A stretch of 59,708 bases of DNA from contig NZ_FMWD01000013.1 in assembly GCF_900102855.1 (NCBI RefSeq), positions 1 to 59,708 on the forward strand, given 5' to 3'. The position numbers and the translations under genes are program-made. Below the pieces are notes generated by a model. It did not search any database, was not told the DNA's origin, and saw only the letters and a list, made by a program, of their open reading frames with translations. Within the stretch, counting starts at the first letter, position 1, and every line of letters starts with the position of its first letter. This document shows, piece by piece, positions 37,132 to 49,014 of the stretch. The DNA is from Thiohalomonas denitrificans (GTDB lineage Bacteria; Pseudomonadota; Gammaproteobacteria; Thiohalomonadales; Thiohalomonadaceae).

Positions 37132-37704
37132 TCACTTCCTGTGTTTGAGCAGCAAGAACTCGATATCGTTGTTCTGCAACAACTTCCGCGCCTGATCGAG
37201 CTTTTTCAAATCTTCGAAGGGACCCAGCTGCACACGGTGCCAGGTGTCCTTGTTGTCGATGGTCACGGTATGCACTCTTGCGACCAGGCCCAGCAGTGCC
37301 AGTTGTGCCCGGCGTGTATCGGCATCATCCGCGGTACTGAAAGAGCCTGCCTGGAGCAGATATTTTCCCGGCGGTGTCTCCTTGAGTTCCGGCTTCTGCA
37401 GGTCCTCTTCCGGGATCATCACCTCATACTCGGGCAGGAGCCTGTAGAAATCGAAGCGGACCCCCTCTTCCTTCTCCTTCACGGCGGGGGGGGGCGGCTG
37501 TTTCGTCACAGGCGCCGGACGCGGCTTCGCAACCGGTGCCGATGCACCGGCTTCGCCCCCGGGCACCGCACGGTCGGTGTTGATGTAGACCAGAAAGGCC
37601 ACGAACAGGCCGATCAGCACCGTCGTGGTCATCCACAGCCAGGGAGACACCATCGGCTTTTTTTTTGCCCTCGAGCGGGATTTTCTGGCGTAGTCGCGCG
37701 TCAT
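37132..37704 (-). CDS. SPOR-domain cell-division-type protein (FtsN-like)
   Basis: 190 residues: basic cytoplasmic tail, one membrane helix (LWMTTTVLIGLFVAFLVYI), a proline-rich linker and a C-terminal SPOR domain (GKYLLQAGSFSTADDADTRRAQL ... HRVQLGPFEDLKKLDQARKLL), which binds denuded septal peptidoglycan. It follows argS directly (6 bp), and argS follows priA on the same strand, the usual gammaproteobacterial priA-argS-ftsN order. Shorter than E. coli FtsN. Confidence 0.88.
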   Translation of the reverse strand: MTRDYARKSRSRAKKKPMVSPWLWMTTTVLIGLFVAFLVYINTDRAVPGGEAGASAPVAKPRPAPVTKQPPPPAVKEKEEGVRFDFYRLLPEYEVMIPEEDLQKPELKETPPGKYLLQAGSFSTADDADTRRAQLALLGLVARVHTVTIDNKDTWHRVQLGPFEDLKKLDQARKLLQNNDIEFLLLKHRK

Positions 37705-37710
37705 GGTCGC

Positions 37711-39468
37711 CTACATGCTTTCCGGTGCAGAGACGCCGAGCAGGGAAAGACCATTGGCAAGGACCTGTTTCGCGGCCAGGATAAGTGCCAGCCGTGCATC
37801 CCGCAGCGTGCTCTCTTCCACCAGGAACTGATGGGCGTTGTAATAGGTGTGGAAGTCATTGGCCAGCTCCCGCAGATAGTGTGCGAGCTGATGCGGCTCA
37901 TGGACCAGGGCCGCCGCCTCGACCACCTCCGGATAGCGGGAGACGGTCTGTAGAATGGCCTGCTCGTGGTCCTCCTTCAGCATCGGCAGATGGCGCAGCC
38001 CGGCCTGCTGGTCGTAGAACAGTCCCTTCTCCTTGAGCTGGTGCATCACCGAGCAGATCCGCGCATGGGCGTACTGAATGTAGTACACCGGATTGTCATT
38101 GGACTGGGATTTGGCCAGGTCCAGGTCGAAATCCAGATGCTGCTCGCACTTGCGGCTTACGTAGAAGAAGCGAGCGGCATCGTTGCCGACCTCTTCACGG
38201 AGCTCGCGAAGGGTGACGAACTCGCCGGAGCGGGTGGACATCTGCGCCTTCTCGCCGCCCCGGTAGAGGATGGCAAACTGCACCAGCAGCACATCGAGTA
38301 GCGAGGCATCGTCGCCGATGGCCTCCATGGCCGCCTTCACGCGCGGCACGTAGCCATGGTGGTCGGCACCCCAGACGTCGATGACCCGCTCGAAGCCGCG
38401 CTCGAGCTTGTCCATGTGGTAGGCGATATCGGAGGCGAAGTAGGTCTTCACACCGTTGTCGCGCACCACCACGCGGTCCTTCTCGTCGCCATAATCGGTG
38501 GAGCGGAACCACAGGGCGCCCTCTTTCTCGTAGAGGTGTCCCGAGTTCGTCAGCCGTTCGATGGCGGCATCCACCTTGCCCGACTCCACCAGGGAGCGCT
38601 CGGAGAACCACTTCTCGTAGGCAACGCCGAACTCCTCGAGGTCACGGCGAATATCGCCAAGGATGGCATCGAGTGCCGTATCGAAGATTGTCTGGTAGTT
38701 CTTTTCCCCCAGCAGGGTCCTGGCCTTGCTTACCAGGCCGTCGATATGCGCCTCCTTGTCGCCACCGGCCGGCTCATCCGCCGCTACTCCCTCGAACACG
38801 GCTGTAGCGGGATGGCGGAAGGCATCCCCGTGGTCCCGGTGGATGGATGCGGCGATATCCCAGATGTAATCGCCCTTGTAGCCATTGGACGGGAAGACCA
38901 GCTCTTCGCCGCAGAGCTCCAGATAGCGCAGCCAGACACTGGTGCCGAGAATGTCCATCTGGCGACCCGCGTCGTTCACGTAATATTCGCGATGCACCTC
39001 GAAGCCGGCAGCGGCGAGCAGGTCGGCTACGGTGGCGCCGTAGGCGGCGCCGCGGCCGTGGCCCACGTGCAACGGGCCTGTGGGATTGGCCGAGACGAAC
39101 TCCACCTGTACCCGCTTGCCATTGCCGATGGTCGAACGGCCGAAGGCTTCGCCGGCCTCGAATACCTGGCCGACCACGGCCTGAAAGGCGGTCGGGGTCA
39201 TGTGGAAATTGATGAAACCCGGCCCGGCGATCTCTACATTGGCGACCTGATCCGAAGAGGGGAGGCGATTGATGATCAGTTCCGCAATGTCGCGCGGTTT
39301 GCGCCGCGCCGGTTTTGCCAGAAGCATGGCCGCGTTGGCGGCGAAATCGCCAAACTTCTTGTCGCGGGTGCGCTCGATGGTGAAGTTGGGCACTGCGCAT
39401 TCGAGTTCGCCATCTTGGCGCAGGCGCTCCAGTGCTGTACGGACCAGGTCCTCGAGGTGATGTTTCAT
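37711..39468 (-). CDS. argS: Arginine-tRNA ligase
   Basis: 585 residues, class I. The HIGH motif is HVGHGRG in [19 protein letters not shown]. The KMSK loop is degenerate ([10 protein letters not shown]), as is usual for arginyl enzymes. N-terminal additional domain (residues 1-110) and C-terminal DALR anticodon-binding domain ending [13 protein letters not shown] 39468. Confidence 0.96.
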   Translation of the reverse strand: MKHHLEDLVRTALERLRQDGELECAVPNFTIERTRDKKFGDFAANAAMLLAKPARRKPRDIAELIINRLPSSDQVANVEIAGPGFINFHMTPTAFQAVVGQVFEAGEAFGRSTIGNGKRVQVEFVSANPTGPLHVGHGRGAAYGATVADLLAAAGFEVHREYYVNDAGRQMDILGTSVWLRYLELCGEELVFPSNGYKGDYIWDIAASIHRDHGDAFRHPATAVFEGVAADEPAGGDKEAHIDGLVSKARTLLGEKNYQTIFDTALDAILGDIRRDLEEFGVAYEKWFSERSLVESGKVDAAIERLTNSGHLYEKEGALWFRSTDYGDEKDRVVVRDNGVKTYFASDIAYHMDKLERGFERVIDVWGADHHGYVPRVKAAMEAIGDDASLLDVLLVQFAILYRGGEKAQMSTRSGEFVTLRELREEVGNDAARFFYVSRKCEQHLDFDLDLAKSQSNDNPVYYIQYAHARICSVMHQLKEKGLFYDQQAGLRHLPMLKEDHEQAILQTVSRYPEVVEAAALVHEPHQLAHYLRELANDFHTYYNAHQFLVEESTLRDARLALILAAKQVLANGLSLLGVSAPESM

Positions 39469-39717
39469 CAGGCTAAATCAATACCGGTGATAAGGTGCAG
39501 GATGGAAATTAGCAGCCGCGACGGCGCCCGTCGCGTGAAGCCCCTTATTATCTTGCATCTTGCAGTGGGTATCCACCGCGGGCTGCTGCAAATTGCCATT
39601 CCGTGAGCGAGGGCAACTTACTGACCGTTAGGAAGGCGCCCCCGCGGCGGTTTTCCACGGGACTTTGCCCCGGGGGCGGCCCTCCACCGAAAAAACGGAG
39701 GCGTATTCCCGTGGGGC
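39469..39717. repeat. Intergenic P2-type palindrome between priA and argS
   Basis: 39628-39688 is a diverged P2 element (GGAAGGCGCCCCCGCGGCGG ... GGGGGCGGCCCTCCAC). It lies between two genes of one strand. Nothing else seen. Confidence 0.65.
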
Positions 39718-41925
<2,208 letters not shown>

Positions 41926-42031
41926 CAAGGGTCTCTAACATCCGGTAGTGAAACAGGCCGTTTTACGGTGACAATTGAGATCGAATCTCCGGAAAATGAC
42001 CTAACTATCTGTCTTTCCAAAAGTAGTGGAA

Positions 42032-42066
42032 TTATCCACAAATCCTGTGGATAACTTTGTGGACAG
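42032..42066. promoter_or_regulatory. Inverted pair of DnaA boxes
   Basis: TTATCCACA (42032-42040) and TGTGGATAA (42046-42054) are perfect consensus boxes facing each other, followed by TTGTGGACAG. The 21 bp from 42046 to 42066 recur inverted at 49215-49235. Confidence 0.65.
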
Positions 42067-42311
42067 ATTGGGAAAAACGTCCCGTGACCCGCATCATTGT
42101 TACGCATGGGTTAGATTGCGCACAAAACAACCAATAGAAAAAGTTCTTTTTAAACAATTATTTATAGTAATTCAGTGCGAACTTATGGAGTGTGCTCAGG
42201 ATCCGCCACTCCCGCACCAGAGCCAGGCTTTCGATTGTGTATAAAGTTTCAAAAAGTGGTTGTTATCGGATTCGGGTTTATGTTAGAGCGCCCCGAAATC
42301 CGATGGGCTGG

Positions 42312-42377
42312 TGGTACATGCGGGAAATCGTGTATGCCCAGGGGCTCTGAGTGCCACACTATCTTCCGCATGAACCA
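42312..42377. repeat. Second copy of the TGGTTCATGCGG terminal-repeat hairpin
   Basis: Arms 42312-42337 (TGGTACATGCGGGAAATCGT) and 42353-42377 match those of the element at 22370-22473 with several changes; only a short central segment separates them. Confidence 0.7.
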
Positions 42378-42400
42378 CCAGGAGCCTGTCCGTCCAGACC

Positions 42401-42961
42401 TCAATCCTCCTGAACCATCCCGGGGGCGGGTAGACCGTCGATGCTGACGGCATTCTTGCGAGCGTGGTATTCCTTGATCCCTTCCGGTCCCTTTTTCTCG
42501 GTCCAGGCCATCAGTTCGTCGCGCTGACCCTTGTACTCCATGAGCGGGACGCCGAAGCCGCAGGAGCTCTGGATACGGCGCACATCGACCCGGACGATCT
42601 GTCGCTCTCCCTTGATGCTGGCGGGAAACAGGCAGCGTAGCGAGTCCCATTCCGGCTCTTCCGGTGTCACTACCATGCCTCGGCCGTAGAGCCGCAGGAT
42701 TTTCGGTTTGCCGGAAAATGCGCAAAACATCAGCGTAATGCGGCCGTTCTCGCCCAAGTGAGCGGCGGTTTCATTCCCACTGCCGGTCAGATCCAGGTAG
42801 ACGACCTCGCGTGGACCAAGGACGCGCAACGTATCCAGGCCGCGGGGAGAGAGATTGATGTGCCCCTCTTCGGACAGCGGCGCTGTGGCATTGAAAAACA
42901 GGGGCTGGGCCTCGATCCAGGCCGCCATTTCAGTATCGATTTCGGGGTAGAGTTTGGCCAT
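42401..42961 (-). CDS. Pyridoxamine 5'-phosphate oxidase-like flavin protein
   Basis: 186 residues from ATG 42961, giving MAKLYPEIDTEMAAWIEAQPLFFNATAPLS, the split-barrel FMN-binding family (HLGENGRITLMFCAFSGKPKILRLYGRG). Members with this start are uncharacterised PNPOx-like proteins. The C-terminal tail (EYHARKNAVSIDGLPA) is typical of the group. Function unknown. Confidence 0.82.
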   Translation of the reverse strand: MAKLYPEIDTEMAAWIEAQPLFFNATAPLSEEGHINLSPRGLDTLRVLGPREVVYLDLTGSGNETAAHLGENGRITLMFCAFSGKPKILRLYGRGMVVTPEEPEWDSLRCLFPASIKGERQIVRVDVRRIQSSCGFGVPLMEYKGQRDELMAWTEKKGPEGIKEYHARKNAVSIDGLPAPGMVQED

Positions 42962-43298
42962 CGAGTCCTCATTCAAGCCGGACGAAAAGAACCAAGAGTA
43001 AACGCAAATCGCAGGAAAACAACCATACCGTTCGTAAAATCGCAGCATGTGCGTGGTTACGTCATCATTGACTTGTGTTGTGCAGGAGGGGGAATGCTCC
43101 TGAAATGATTCATCCCTTGAATTTTCGAACCACGGGGAACACGGGGTGCACGGGGAGAAAAAACAACCGACCAACCTGTTTTACCCCGTGGTCCCCGTGG
43201 TTACCAGTTCTTCATTGGTTTGGAGTCGTATAATCTCCCGCGCATGATCCGGCCCCGGGATCCCGTAGAATCGACAACCTGTGGAAAGGAGGATAATG
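42962..43298. repeat. Intergenic region with CCACGGGG-type hairpin
   Basis: AACCACGGGGAACACGGGG starts at 43128 and the complement CCCCGTGGTCCCCGTGGTTA ends near 43203. The remaining bases hold no gene; the promoter of the kinase gene should lie at 43210-43280. Confidence 0.65.
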
Positions 43299-44177
43299 AT
43301 GGCGATGTGGGATGCCATTGCACAGCAGATCGGAGAGGCCACCAGCGAGCCCTTTGCGGTGGATTCTACCCGCAACCTGGGCGGGGGCTGCATCAACAGT
43401 GTCTATTGGGTGAGTGGCGGCGGCCGCAGCTTTTTCGTGAAGAGCAATGACGCGTCACTTGCCTGGATGTTCGAGGCCGAGGCCGAGGGTCTTGAGGCCA
43501 TGGCTGCCACCGGCACCATCCGTGTGCCGCGGCCGGTTTGTTGGGGTAGCGCCGGCGGACAGGCCTACCTGGTGCTCGAGCACCTGGAGATGGGCGGCAG
43601 CGTCCCGCCGGAGCGCTTCGGACGGGAGCTGGCGGCGATGCATCGGTCCTGCGCGGATCGTTTCGGCTGGCATCGGGACAATACCATCGGCTCCACCGCG
43701 CAACCCAATGGGTGGATGGATGACTGGATCCGCTTCTGGCGCGACCGGCGTCTCGGGTTCCAGCTGGAACTGGCCGCGCGCAACGGCGCAGCGAAATCTC
43801 TGGTGAGTCGGGGCGAGGAGTTAATGGAGTGCTTTCCGGCACTGTTCGACCGCTATACGCCGGTCCCGTCACTGCTCCATGGTGATTTGTGGGGCGGCAA
43901 CTGGGCGTCGACCAGCGCGGGTGACCCGGTGATTTTCGACCCTGCCACCTACTACGGCGATCGCGAGGCGGATCTGGCCATGACCGAACTGTTCGGTGGT
44001 CCCGGCGCCCGCTTCTATGATGCGTATAATGCCGCTTGGCCGGTGGATGAGGGGTATGGGGTACGCAGGACCCTCTACAACCTCTACCACATCCTCAACC
44101 ATTTCAATCTGTTTGGTGGCGGTTACGCCGCCCAGGCCGATCGCATGGTCGGAAGATTGCTGAGCGAACTGCGATAA
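43299..44177 (+). CDS. Fructosamine kinase family protein
   Basis: 292 residues from ATG 43299, six bases after AGGAGG (an ATG one codon earlier is possible). Aminoglycoside-phosphotransferase-like fold: FFVKSND (ATP lysine), YLVLEHLEMGG, catalytic HGDLWGGNW and metal-binding FDPATYYGDREADLAM, the exact pattern of fructosamine/ketosamine 3-kinases. Deglycates proteins or phosphorylates ribulosamines. Confidence 0.92.
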   Translation: MAMWDAIAQQIGEATSEPFAVDSTRNLGGGCINSVYWVSGGGRSFFVKSNDASLAWMFEAEAEGLEAMAATGTIRVPRPVCWGSAGGQAYLVLEHLEMGGSVPPERFGRELAAMHRSCADRFGWHRDNTIGSTAQPNGWMDDWIRFWRDRRLGFQLELAARNGAAKSLVSRGEELMECFPALFDRYTPVPSLLHGDLWGGNWASTSAGDPVIFDPATYYGDREADLAMTELFGGPGARFYDAYNAAWPVDEGYGVRRTLYNLYHILNHFNLFGGGYAAQADRMVGRLLSELR

Positions 44178-44214
44178 CAGACACCACTAAGCACACGGAG
44201 TCCCCTTCGTGTGC

Positions 44215-45129
44215 TCAGTGGTGAGAGGGCGTCCTGCGGTCATACAAACGTGGCTCGCCTTCGGGGCGGCGGCGGAAGCGCTTGTAGCTCCACTGGTACT
44301 GTTCGGGACAGCGCTGTACCGCCTGTTCGACCGCGTGGTTGAGTGCGGTGGCGGAGAGAGCGGGGTCCGGATCGTAGATGGCGTCTCCCACCGGAACGAA
44401 GTGGATGTGGTAGCTACCCTCCGGCAGGCGTTCGGCGAAGCCGATCACTACCAGTGCATGGCTTCTGGCGGCCAGTTTGGGGACCAGGGTCATGGTGAGC
44501 GCCGGGATGCCGAAGAAGGGGGCGAATACGCCCGCTTCGTAACCGGGGTCCTGGTCAGGAAGAATCCCCACCATCTCCCCCTTGGAGACCCGCTTGAGCA
44601 GTGCACGCACTCCCTTGGCGTCGGTCGGCACCAGACGCGCGCCCGTGCGTTCGCGGCCGGTTGTCATCAGCTCTTCGAGTGCGGGGCTGTCCGGCGGACG
44701 GTAAAGACTGGTGATTGGGTAATGGGCGCCCAGATAGAGCCCGATGATTTCCCAGGCGCCCAGGTGGGGTCCGGCAATGATCACGCCGCGACCCTCCGAG
44801 AGTGCCTGCCGCACCGCCGATTCGCCGCTGGTGCCCCTGACACGGGAGAGGATCTTTTCCGGGTCGCCGCACCAGGTCTGCGGCGCTTCGGCCAGGGTCT
44901 TGCCGGTTTCGATCAGGCTGCGGTGCTCCAGGCGACGCCGCTCGCGCGGTGACAGATCGGGCAGGCAGAGTTCCAGGTTGCGGCGGGTGACATCACGATT
45001 GCGGTTCGGGAACAGCCCGGCCAGCCGGCCCAGTAGTGCGCCGGCGGCGTGGGCCATCGGCAGGGGGAGAGCGGCAAAGGCTCGCATTAGAATGCCGAGC
45101 CAGCCGCTCTTTGCGGCGCAACCGGTCAT
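44215..45129 (-). CDS. Lipid A biosynthesis lauroyl-type acyltransferase
   Basis: 304 residues of the LpxL/LpxM/HtrB family: catalytic H122-x4-E127 in GPHLGAWE, and ITSLYRPPDSPALEELM, ILPDQDPGYEAGVFAPFFG. An N-terminal membrane segment anchors it to the inner membrane. Transfers a secondary acyl chain to Kdo-lipid A. ATG 45129 overlaps the ttcA stop (TAATG). Confidence 0.9.
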   Translation of the reverse strand: MTGCAAKSGWLGILMRAFAALPLPMAHAAGALLGRLAGLFPNRNRDVTRRNLELCLPDLSPRERRRLEHRSLIETGKTLAEAPQTWCGDPEKILSRVRGTSGESAVRQALSEGRGVIIAGPHLGAWEIIGLYLGAHYPITSLYRPPDSPALEELMTTGRERTGARLVPTDAKGVRALLKRVSKGEMVGILPDQDPGYEAGVFAPFFGIPALTMTLVPKLAARSHALVVIGFAERLPEGSYHIHFVPVGDAIYDPDPALSATALNHAVEQAVQRCPEQYQWSYKRFRRRPEGEPRLYDRRTPSHH

Positions 45130-45911
45130 TACGTCCCGTCCCCGGTTTTTGCGACCTCGTCCGGCGCCCCGCCCGGAGAGTTTTCGGTCATAAGCGGCCG
45201 CATGGCGGTGAGCAGGTTCTTGAACAGGTGCTTGTAGCGCTGCTCTTCCGAAAGCAGTAGCTGCTTCATGTGTTCGCGCTCGGTCGGCATGGCGAAACAG
45301 GCGGGACAGTTGTCCGGGATCACCGGCAACTCGGCGCTTTGTGCAAAGGCGGCGGTTTGCCGCTCCCGTGCATAGACCAGCGGCCGGATGATGCGCAGGT
45401 CACCAACGTCATTGACGTAGTGGGCCTTCATGGTGCGCAGTTGACCCCGGTGGAAGGCGGACATCAAAAAGCTCTCGGCTAGATCGTCCAGATGCTGGGC
45501 CAGGGCGATGACATTGTAGCCCTCGCTGCGCGCGGTGCTGTAGATCGTGCCCCGTTTCATCCGGGCGCAGAAGGCGCAGAAGGAGAAGCTCTTCTCGTCC
45601 TGATACTTCTCCGCTTCCCTGGCGATGGGCTGGCTGTTGTAGAAGTAGGGGACGCCAAGCCCCTCGAGATAGGGCTTGAGCGGAGAGGGGTCGAATCCGG
45701 GTATCTGCGGATCGACCGTTATCGCCCCTACTTCGAAGCGGATAGGCGCATGTCGCTGCAGATGCAGCAGGATTTGCAGCAGTGACAAGGAGTCCTTGCC
45801 GCCGGAGAGGCCCAGCAGGACCCGGTCCCCGTCGCGAATCATTCCGTAGTCGGCAATGGCCCGGCCGACGGGGCGTAACAGCCCTTTAGGTGGCTTGAGT
45901 GGTTTATCCAT
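45129..45911 (-). CDS. ttcA: tRNA 2-thiocytidine biosynthesis protein TtcA
   Basis: 260 residues: PP-loop LGLSGGKDSLSLL and the cluster cysteines in CAFCARMKRG, with a third cysteine in NCPACFAMPTE. Thiolates C32 of tRNAs using a 4Fe-4S cluster and ATP. It precedes the acyltransferase by overlap. Confidence 0.94.
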   Translation of the reverse strand: MDKPLKPPKGLLRPVGRAIADYGMIRDGDRVLLGLSGGKDSLSLLQILLHLQRHAPIRFEVGAITVDPQIPGFDPSPLKPYLEGLGVPYFYNSQPIAREAEKYQDEKSFSFCAFCARMKRGTIYSTARSEGYNVIALAQHLDDLAESFLMSAFHRGQLRTMKAHYVNDVGDLRIIRPLVYARERQTAAFAQSAELPVIPDNCPACFAMPTEREHMKQLLLSEEQRYKHLFKNLLTAMRPLMTENSPGGAPDEVAKTGDGT

Positions 45912-46030
45912 GGTGCGCGATTCTACAACAGACGGGACAAAGCAGAGAATGCGCTTTCCGATTGGTTGAACCTCGACCCGAGTGGAGGTGTCGAGTACCT
46001 ATTCCCAGTGAAATTCTCAGGAGTCCCTCG

Positions 46031-46462
46031 ATGGCCCAACCGGTACTCAGACACCTCACTCCTCGCGAAAGCTTTGAACTCCTGCAAAAGAATCCGCGCG
46101 CGGTTCTGATTGACGTCCGTTCCAATATGGAATTTCTTTTCGTCGGCCATCCCCGGGGTGCGGTGCACATCCCCTGGATCGATGAGCCGGACTGGGACGT
46201 CAATCCGAAGTTTGTCCGCCAGATCCGCGAACTGATGCTGGGTGGTGTGATCTGCGACGACGAGGTCGGCGGCTGTGCCCCGATTGTATTGATCTGCCGC
46301 AGCGGCAAGCGTTCGGTCGAGGCCGGCAAGGCCCTGATCGACGCTGGGTTCCAGGATGTCTACAACGTCCTTGACGGGTTCGAGGGCGATCTCGACGACA
46401 ACCATCACCGCGGCACGCTCGCCGGCTGGCGCTACGATGGACTGCCGTGGGAGCAGTGCTAA
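46031..46462 (+). CDS. Rhodanese-like sulfurtransferase
   Basis: 143 residues from ATG 46031; the open frame extends to 45899 but the added residues do not fit. Single rhodanese domain with VLIDVRSNMEFLFVGHPRGAVHIPW and active-site loop LICRSGKRS (cysteine nucleophile). Probably handles persulfide sulfur, in keeping with a sulfur metabolising host. Specific partner unknown. Confidence 0.88.
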   Translation: MAQPVLRHLTPRESFELLQKNPRAVLIDVRSNMEFLFVGHPRGAVHIPWIDEPDWDVNPKFVRQIRELMLGGVICDDEVGGCAPIVLICRSGKRSVEAGKALIDAGFQDVYNVLDGFEGDLDDNHHRGTLAGWRYDGLPWEQC

Positions 46463-46578
46463 ATCAGCGTTCCAAATGAGTGTTTACCCAAATCGACACG
46501 CATAGGGCGGGCCGCGCCCGCCGCAACTGGAAGCCGCTCCTACGGGGCGTAGTGCACCGCTGCCATGTGGCTGAGAGT

Positions 46579-46599
46579 GGCGCATTTGAAGAATGCGCC
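46579..46599. terminator. Bidirectional hairpin
   Basis: GGCGCATT and AATGCGCC pair perfectly around TGAAG between convergent rhodanese and phosphoesterase genes. Confidence 0.55.
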
Positions 46600-46613
46600 C
46601 TACGGAGGCTTTC

Positions 46614-47573
46614 CTATTCGAACTGTGCCTTCAGGCGGTCGATGAAGGCATCGAACCGGTTGGCAGGCAGGGCGTTGATACCTGCCGCCGCTTTACGGCC
46701 GCCGCCGGTCGGGAACTGGCGGCAGAGCTCGTCCGCTCCCTCCGGATTGGCCGTGGGTGCGCGTACACTCACCTGGTAGTTGCCGTCGGGCAGCATCGAC
46801 AGCAGGGCGTGGGCGCGTTCGGGATGGCGTCGGGCCAGTGCATTGCCATATACCCCTCCCACGCGTCGGCTCCACTTGGCGTCCGGCAGCACGTAAACGG
46901 CATAGGCCTCGCTCTCCAGCTCCGGGCGAAGCGATTCGGCACGCTCCATATCGGTATGGAATCCTTCGCGGAGTTTTTCGTAGGCCGGATCTTCGCTCAT
47001 GAAGACGAAGGGATCTGCATAGGGACGTATACGGCGGTAGAGGTCGTCGGGTGCAAAGAACAGGTCATCGATGCTGGTACCGTAGCCGTTGTAGTTGAGA
47101 CAGATCCCCAGCTCCTTGAGCGATTCGAGCTTCACATCGTCCAGCTTGAGCGGTCCGGCCGCACGTAGCGCCGCATCGGTGAGATTGTCGCCGAATGCAG
47201 CGGCTACGGCCCAGGGGCGGTAGCGTCCTTCCAGCCGGGCATTGACCAACAGCGCGGTACATACGTCCGAGGCGGTATCGATGAGCACTTCAAGGTTGGG
47301 GTGCTCGGGGATTTCCCCTGCGTAGTGGTGGTCTATATAGCGAACGGCGGCCCCCGCTTTCAGGAGACGGTTCACCCCGTCGCGATTCTTGTCGAACGAA
47401 ACGTCGAGCACCGTCACCCGATCGCCCTCACCGGCATCGACCCGGCCCAGCAGGGCAATATCCCGCTTGACTCCGGTCACCAGGACAGCATCATCGGCGG
47501 GTTCGTGCAGGCGAAGCTGGTGGAGTGCACAGATGCCGTCGGCATCGCCATTGAAAACATCGTAATCGGTCAT
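46614..47573 (-). CDS. DHH-family phosphoesterase
   Basis: 319 residues: N-terminal DHH domain with FNGDADGICAL and YIDHHYAGE, linker, and a DHHA1-like C-terminus with PTGGGRKAAAGIN. NrnA-like fold that hydrolyses short oligonucleotides, pAp or cyclic dinucleotide products; the exact substrate is not visible. ATG 47573. Confidence 0.82.
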   Translation of the reverse strand: MTDYDVFNGDADGICALHQLRLHEPADDAVLVTGVKRDIALLGRVDAGEGDRVTVLDVSFDKNRDGVNRLLKAGAAVRYIDHHYAGEIPEHPNLEVLIDTASDVCTALLVNARLEGRYRPWAVAAAFGDNLTDAALRAAGPLKLDDVKLESLKELGICLNYNGYGTSIDDLFFAPDDLYRRIRPYADPFVFMSEDPAYEKLREGFHTDMERAESLRPELESEAYAVYVLPDAKWSRRVGGVYGNALARRHPERAHALLSMLPDGNYQVSVRAPTANPEGADELCRQFPTGGGRKAAAGINALPANRFDAFIDRLKAQFE

Positions 47574-47722
47574 CGAGGGGTGGCTTCCCGGTTAAATCCC
47601 ACGCACAAGGCTACCAGCTAATGTCGCAAGGCGCTGCTTCTGGCTGGGATTACACCGCTCCGAACAGGTGATGGCACGCGGTAGGGATTGACCCGGCTGG
47701 GCGGGGCCGGGTCGGAAAAGCC

Positions 47723-48277
47723 TCAGAACCGGGTAACTACGCCCAGGGATATGGCGTCGATGTCTTCATCGCCCACATCCATGAAACGCTCGATCTCCAG
47801 GCGCACACCGACCTGTTCAGTCACCGAGTACTCCGCCCCGAGTCCGAGAGTGGCATCCGTACCGGAATCATCACTCACCGGCACGCCGGTTCCATCGACC
47901 GAGGTATCCCAGGCAAAGGCACCTACCTTGCCGAATACCGAAGTGGTGGGCGTGATCGGATAATGTCCCAAAGCCGCAAGCTCGAACCCGTCCACCTCGA
48001 CATCGCCGCCGTTGGCTTCGTACTCACCGAGATAGGCATAACCCAGCTGAAAACCCAGCCAGCGGTTGTGCTGATAGCCGCCAAAGAGTTTGCCGCCCCA
48101 CTCTTCGTCGAAATTGCCTACGTCGTAGTCTGCCCAGGTACCGTTCAGGCCGACATACCACTGCGGTGCATCTCTATCCGCCTCCAACAGTCCCGGAGTA
48201 CCCTGAGCCACTGCCGGTGAAGCAGCGGCCCCCAGTGCGGCGAAAAGTCCGCCGCAAATCCAGTTTGCCTTTTTCAT
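47723..48277 (-). CDS. OmpA-like outer membrane beta-barrel protein
   Basis: 184 residues from ATG 48277 (GGGAGGTG upstream): signal peptide cut after AVAQ, eight-stranded barrel (WYVGLNGTWADYD, GYQHNRWLGFQLGYAYLGEY, FGKVGAFAWDT) ending GVVTRF. No periplasmic OmpA C-terminal domain. Function unknown. Confidence 0.85.
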   Translation of the reverse strand: MKKANWICGGLFAALGAAASPAVAQGTPGLLEADRDAPQWYVGLNGTWADYDVGNFDEEWGGKLFGGYQHNRWLGFQLGYAYLGEYEANGGDVEVDGFELAALGHYPITPTTSVFGKVGAFAWDTSVDGTGVPVSDDSGTDATLGLGAEYSVTEQVGVRLEIERFMDVGDEDIDAISLGVVTRF

Positions 48278-48456
48278 GGTCACCTCCCTGTTTAGAAAGT
48301 CTTCCTGTCGTGCGCATAGATTAGCCAGTGACTGCCGGGTTCATATCGTGGCGAATACGCAGAACCGTCGGGCATTTTCGCAAGCCGCCCACAGAGTGCC
48401 TGTTGTGCGTCGCGAGGTCCGTTGCTACGACTCTTGATGAGCAGCCTGGAGGTCGG

Positions 48457-49014
48457 ATGCAAGAACCGAACTATGGCGAGATCGTTTACCGCCTCGACAA
48501 ACATGACCGTATTTTTCGGGTCAATGAAAGCTGGAATCGCTTTGCTGGCGCGAACGGTGGTTCCGAGTTGCGTGCGCCCCGCATCCTGGGGCGGGTGGTC
48601 TGGGATTTTATCGTTGGTGAGGAGGTGATTCGGTTAAATCAGGCGCTGCTGGAGCGGGTTCGGAGCGGGCACCACCTGTTCGACCTGCCGTTTCGGTGCG
48701 ATGCGCCTTCCGTTCGCCGCTTCATGCTCATGGATTTATGGCCCCTGCCCGACAGAGGGGTTGAATACCGCTGCCGTGTTCAGTACCGCCAAGAGCGGGA
48801 GCCCATCCGTTTGCTCGACCCCAAAGAAAGAAGAGAGGGGAAGCGGCTCCGCATGTGCAGTTGGTGTCGGCGAGTCGACATAGGCCGCAACACGTGGGTG
48901 GAAGTGGAAGACGCCATCTCTCTGCTCGATCTGTTTCTTCGGGAAAAACCGCCACCGATCACCCATACGCTCTGCCCGCGGGATAAACACCTGCTTGATC
49001 ACGAAAACGGGTAA
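48457..49014 (+). CDS. PAS-like protein with C-terminal CxxC motif
   Basis: 185 residues from ATG 48457 (GGAGGT upstream). A PAS-like domain (YRLDKHDRIFRVNESWNRFA) and a C-terminal MCSWCRRVDIGRNTWVEVEDAI...HTLCPRDK, related to the CAWCKKIR..W..E..HGICPEC segment found at the end of many PAS response proteins. The final second cysteine is lysine here (CPRDK), so zinc binding may be incomplete. Likely signal sensing; no output domain. Confidence 0.7.
   Translation: MQEPNYGEIVYRLDKHDRIFRVNESWNRFAGANGGSELRAPRILGRVVWDFIVGEEVIRLNQALLERVRSGHHLFDLPFRCDAPSVRRFMLMDLWPLPDRGVEYRCRVQYRQEREPIRLLDPKERREGKRLRMCSWCRRVDIGRNTWVEVEDAISLLDLFLREKPPPITHTLCPRDKHLLDHENG

Larger units (their letters stand above)
41926..42400. 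other. Intergenic region with DnaA boxes and AT-rich stretch
   Basis: The 475 bp contain two perfect DnaA boxes (separate entry), an AT-rich stretch (about 42121-42180) and a copy of the TGGTTCATGCGG hairpin (separate entry). No gene is supported. Confidence 0.6.

Noticed and set aside
42032-42180. Chromosomal origin oriC next to priA
   Set aside because: DnaA boxes and AT-rich DNA are present, but no dnaA, dnaN, gidA or similar marker gene is near, and a near-identical site occurs at 49.2 kb. Kept only as a finding to test.
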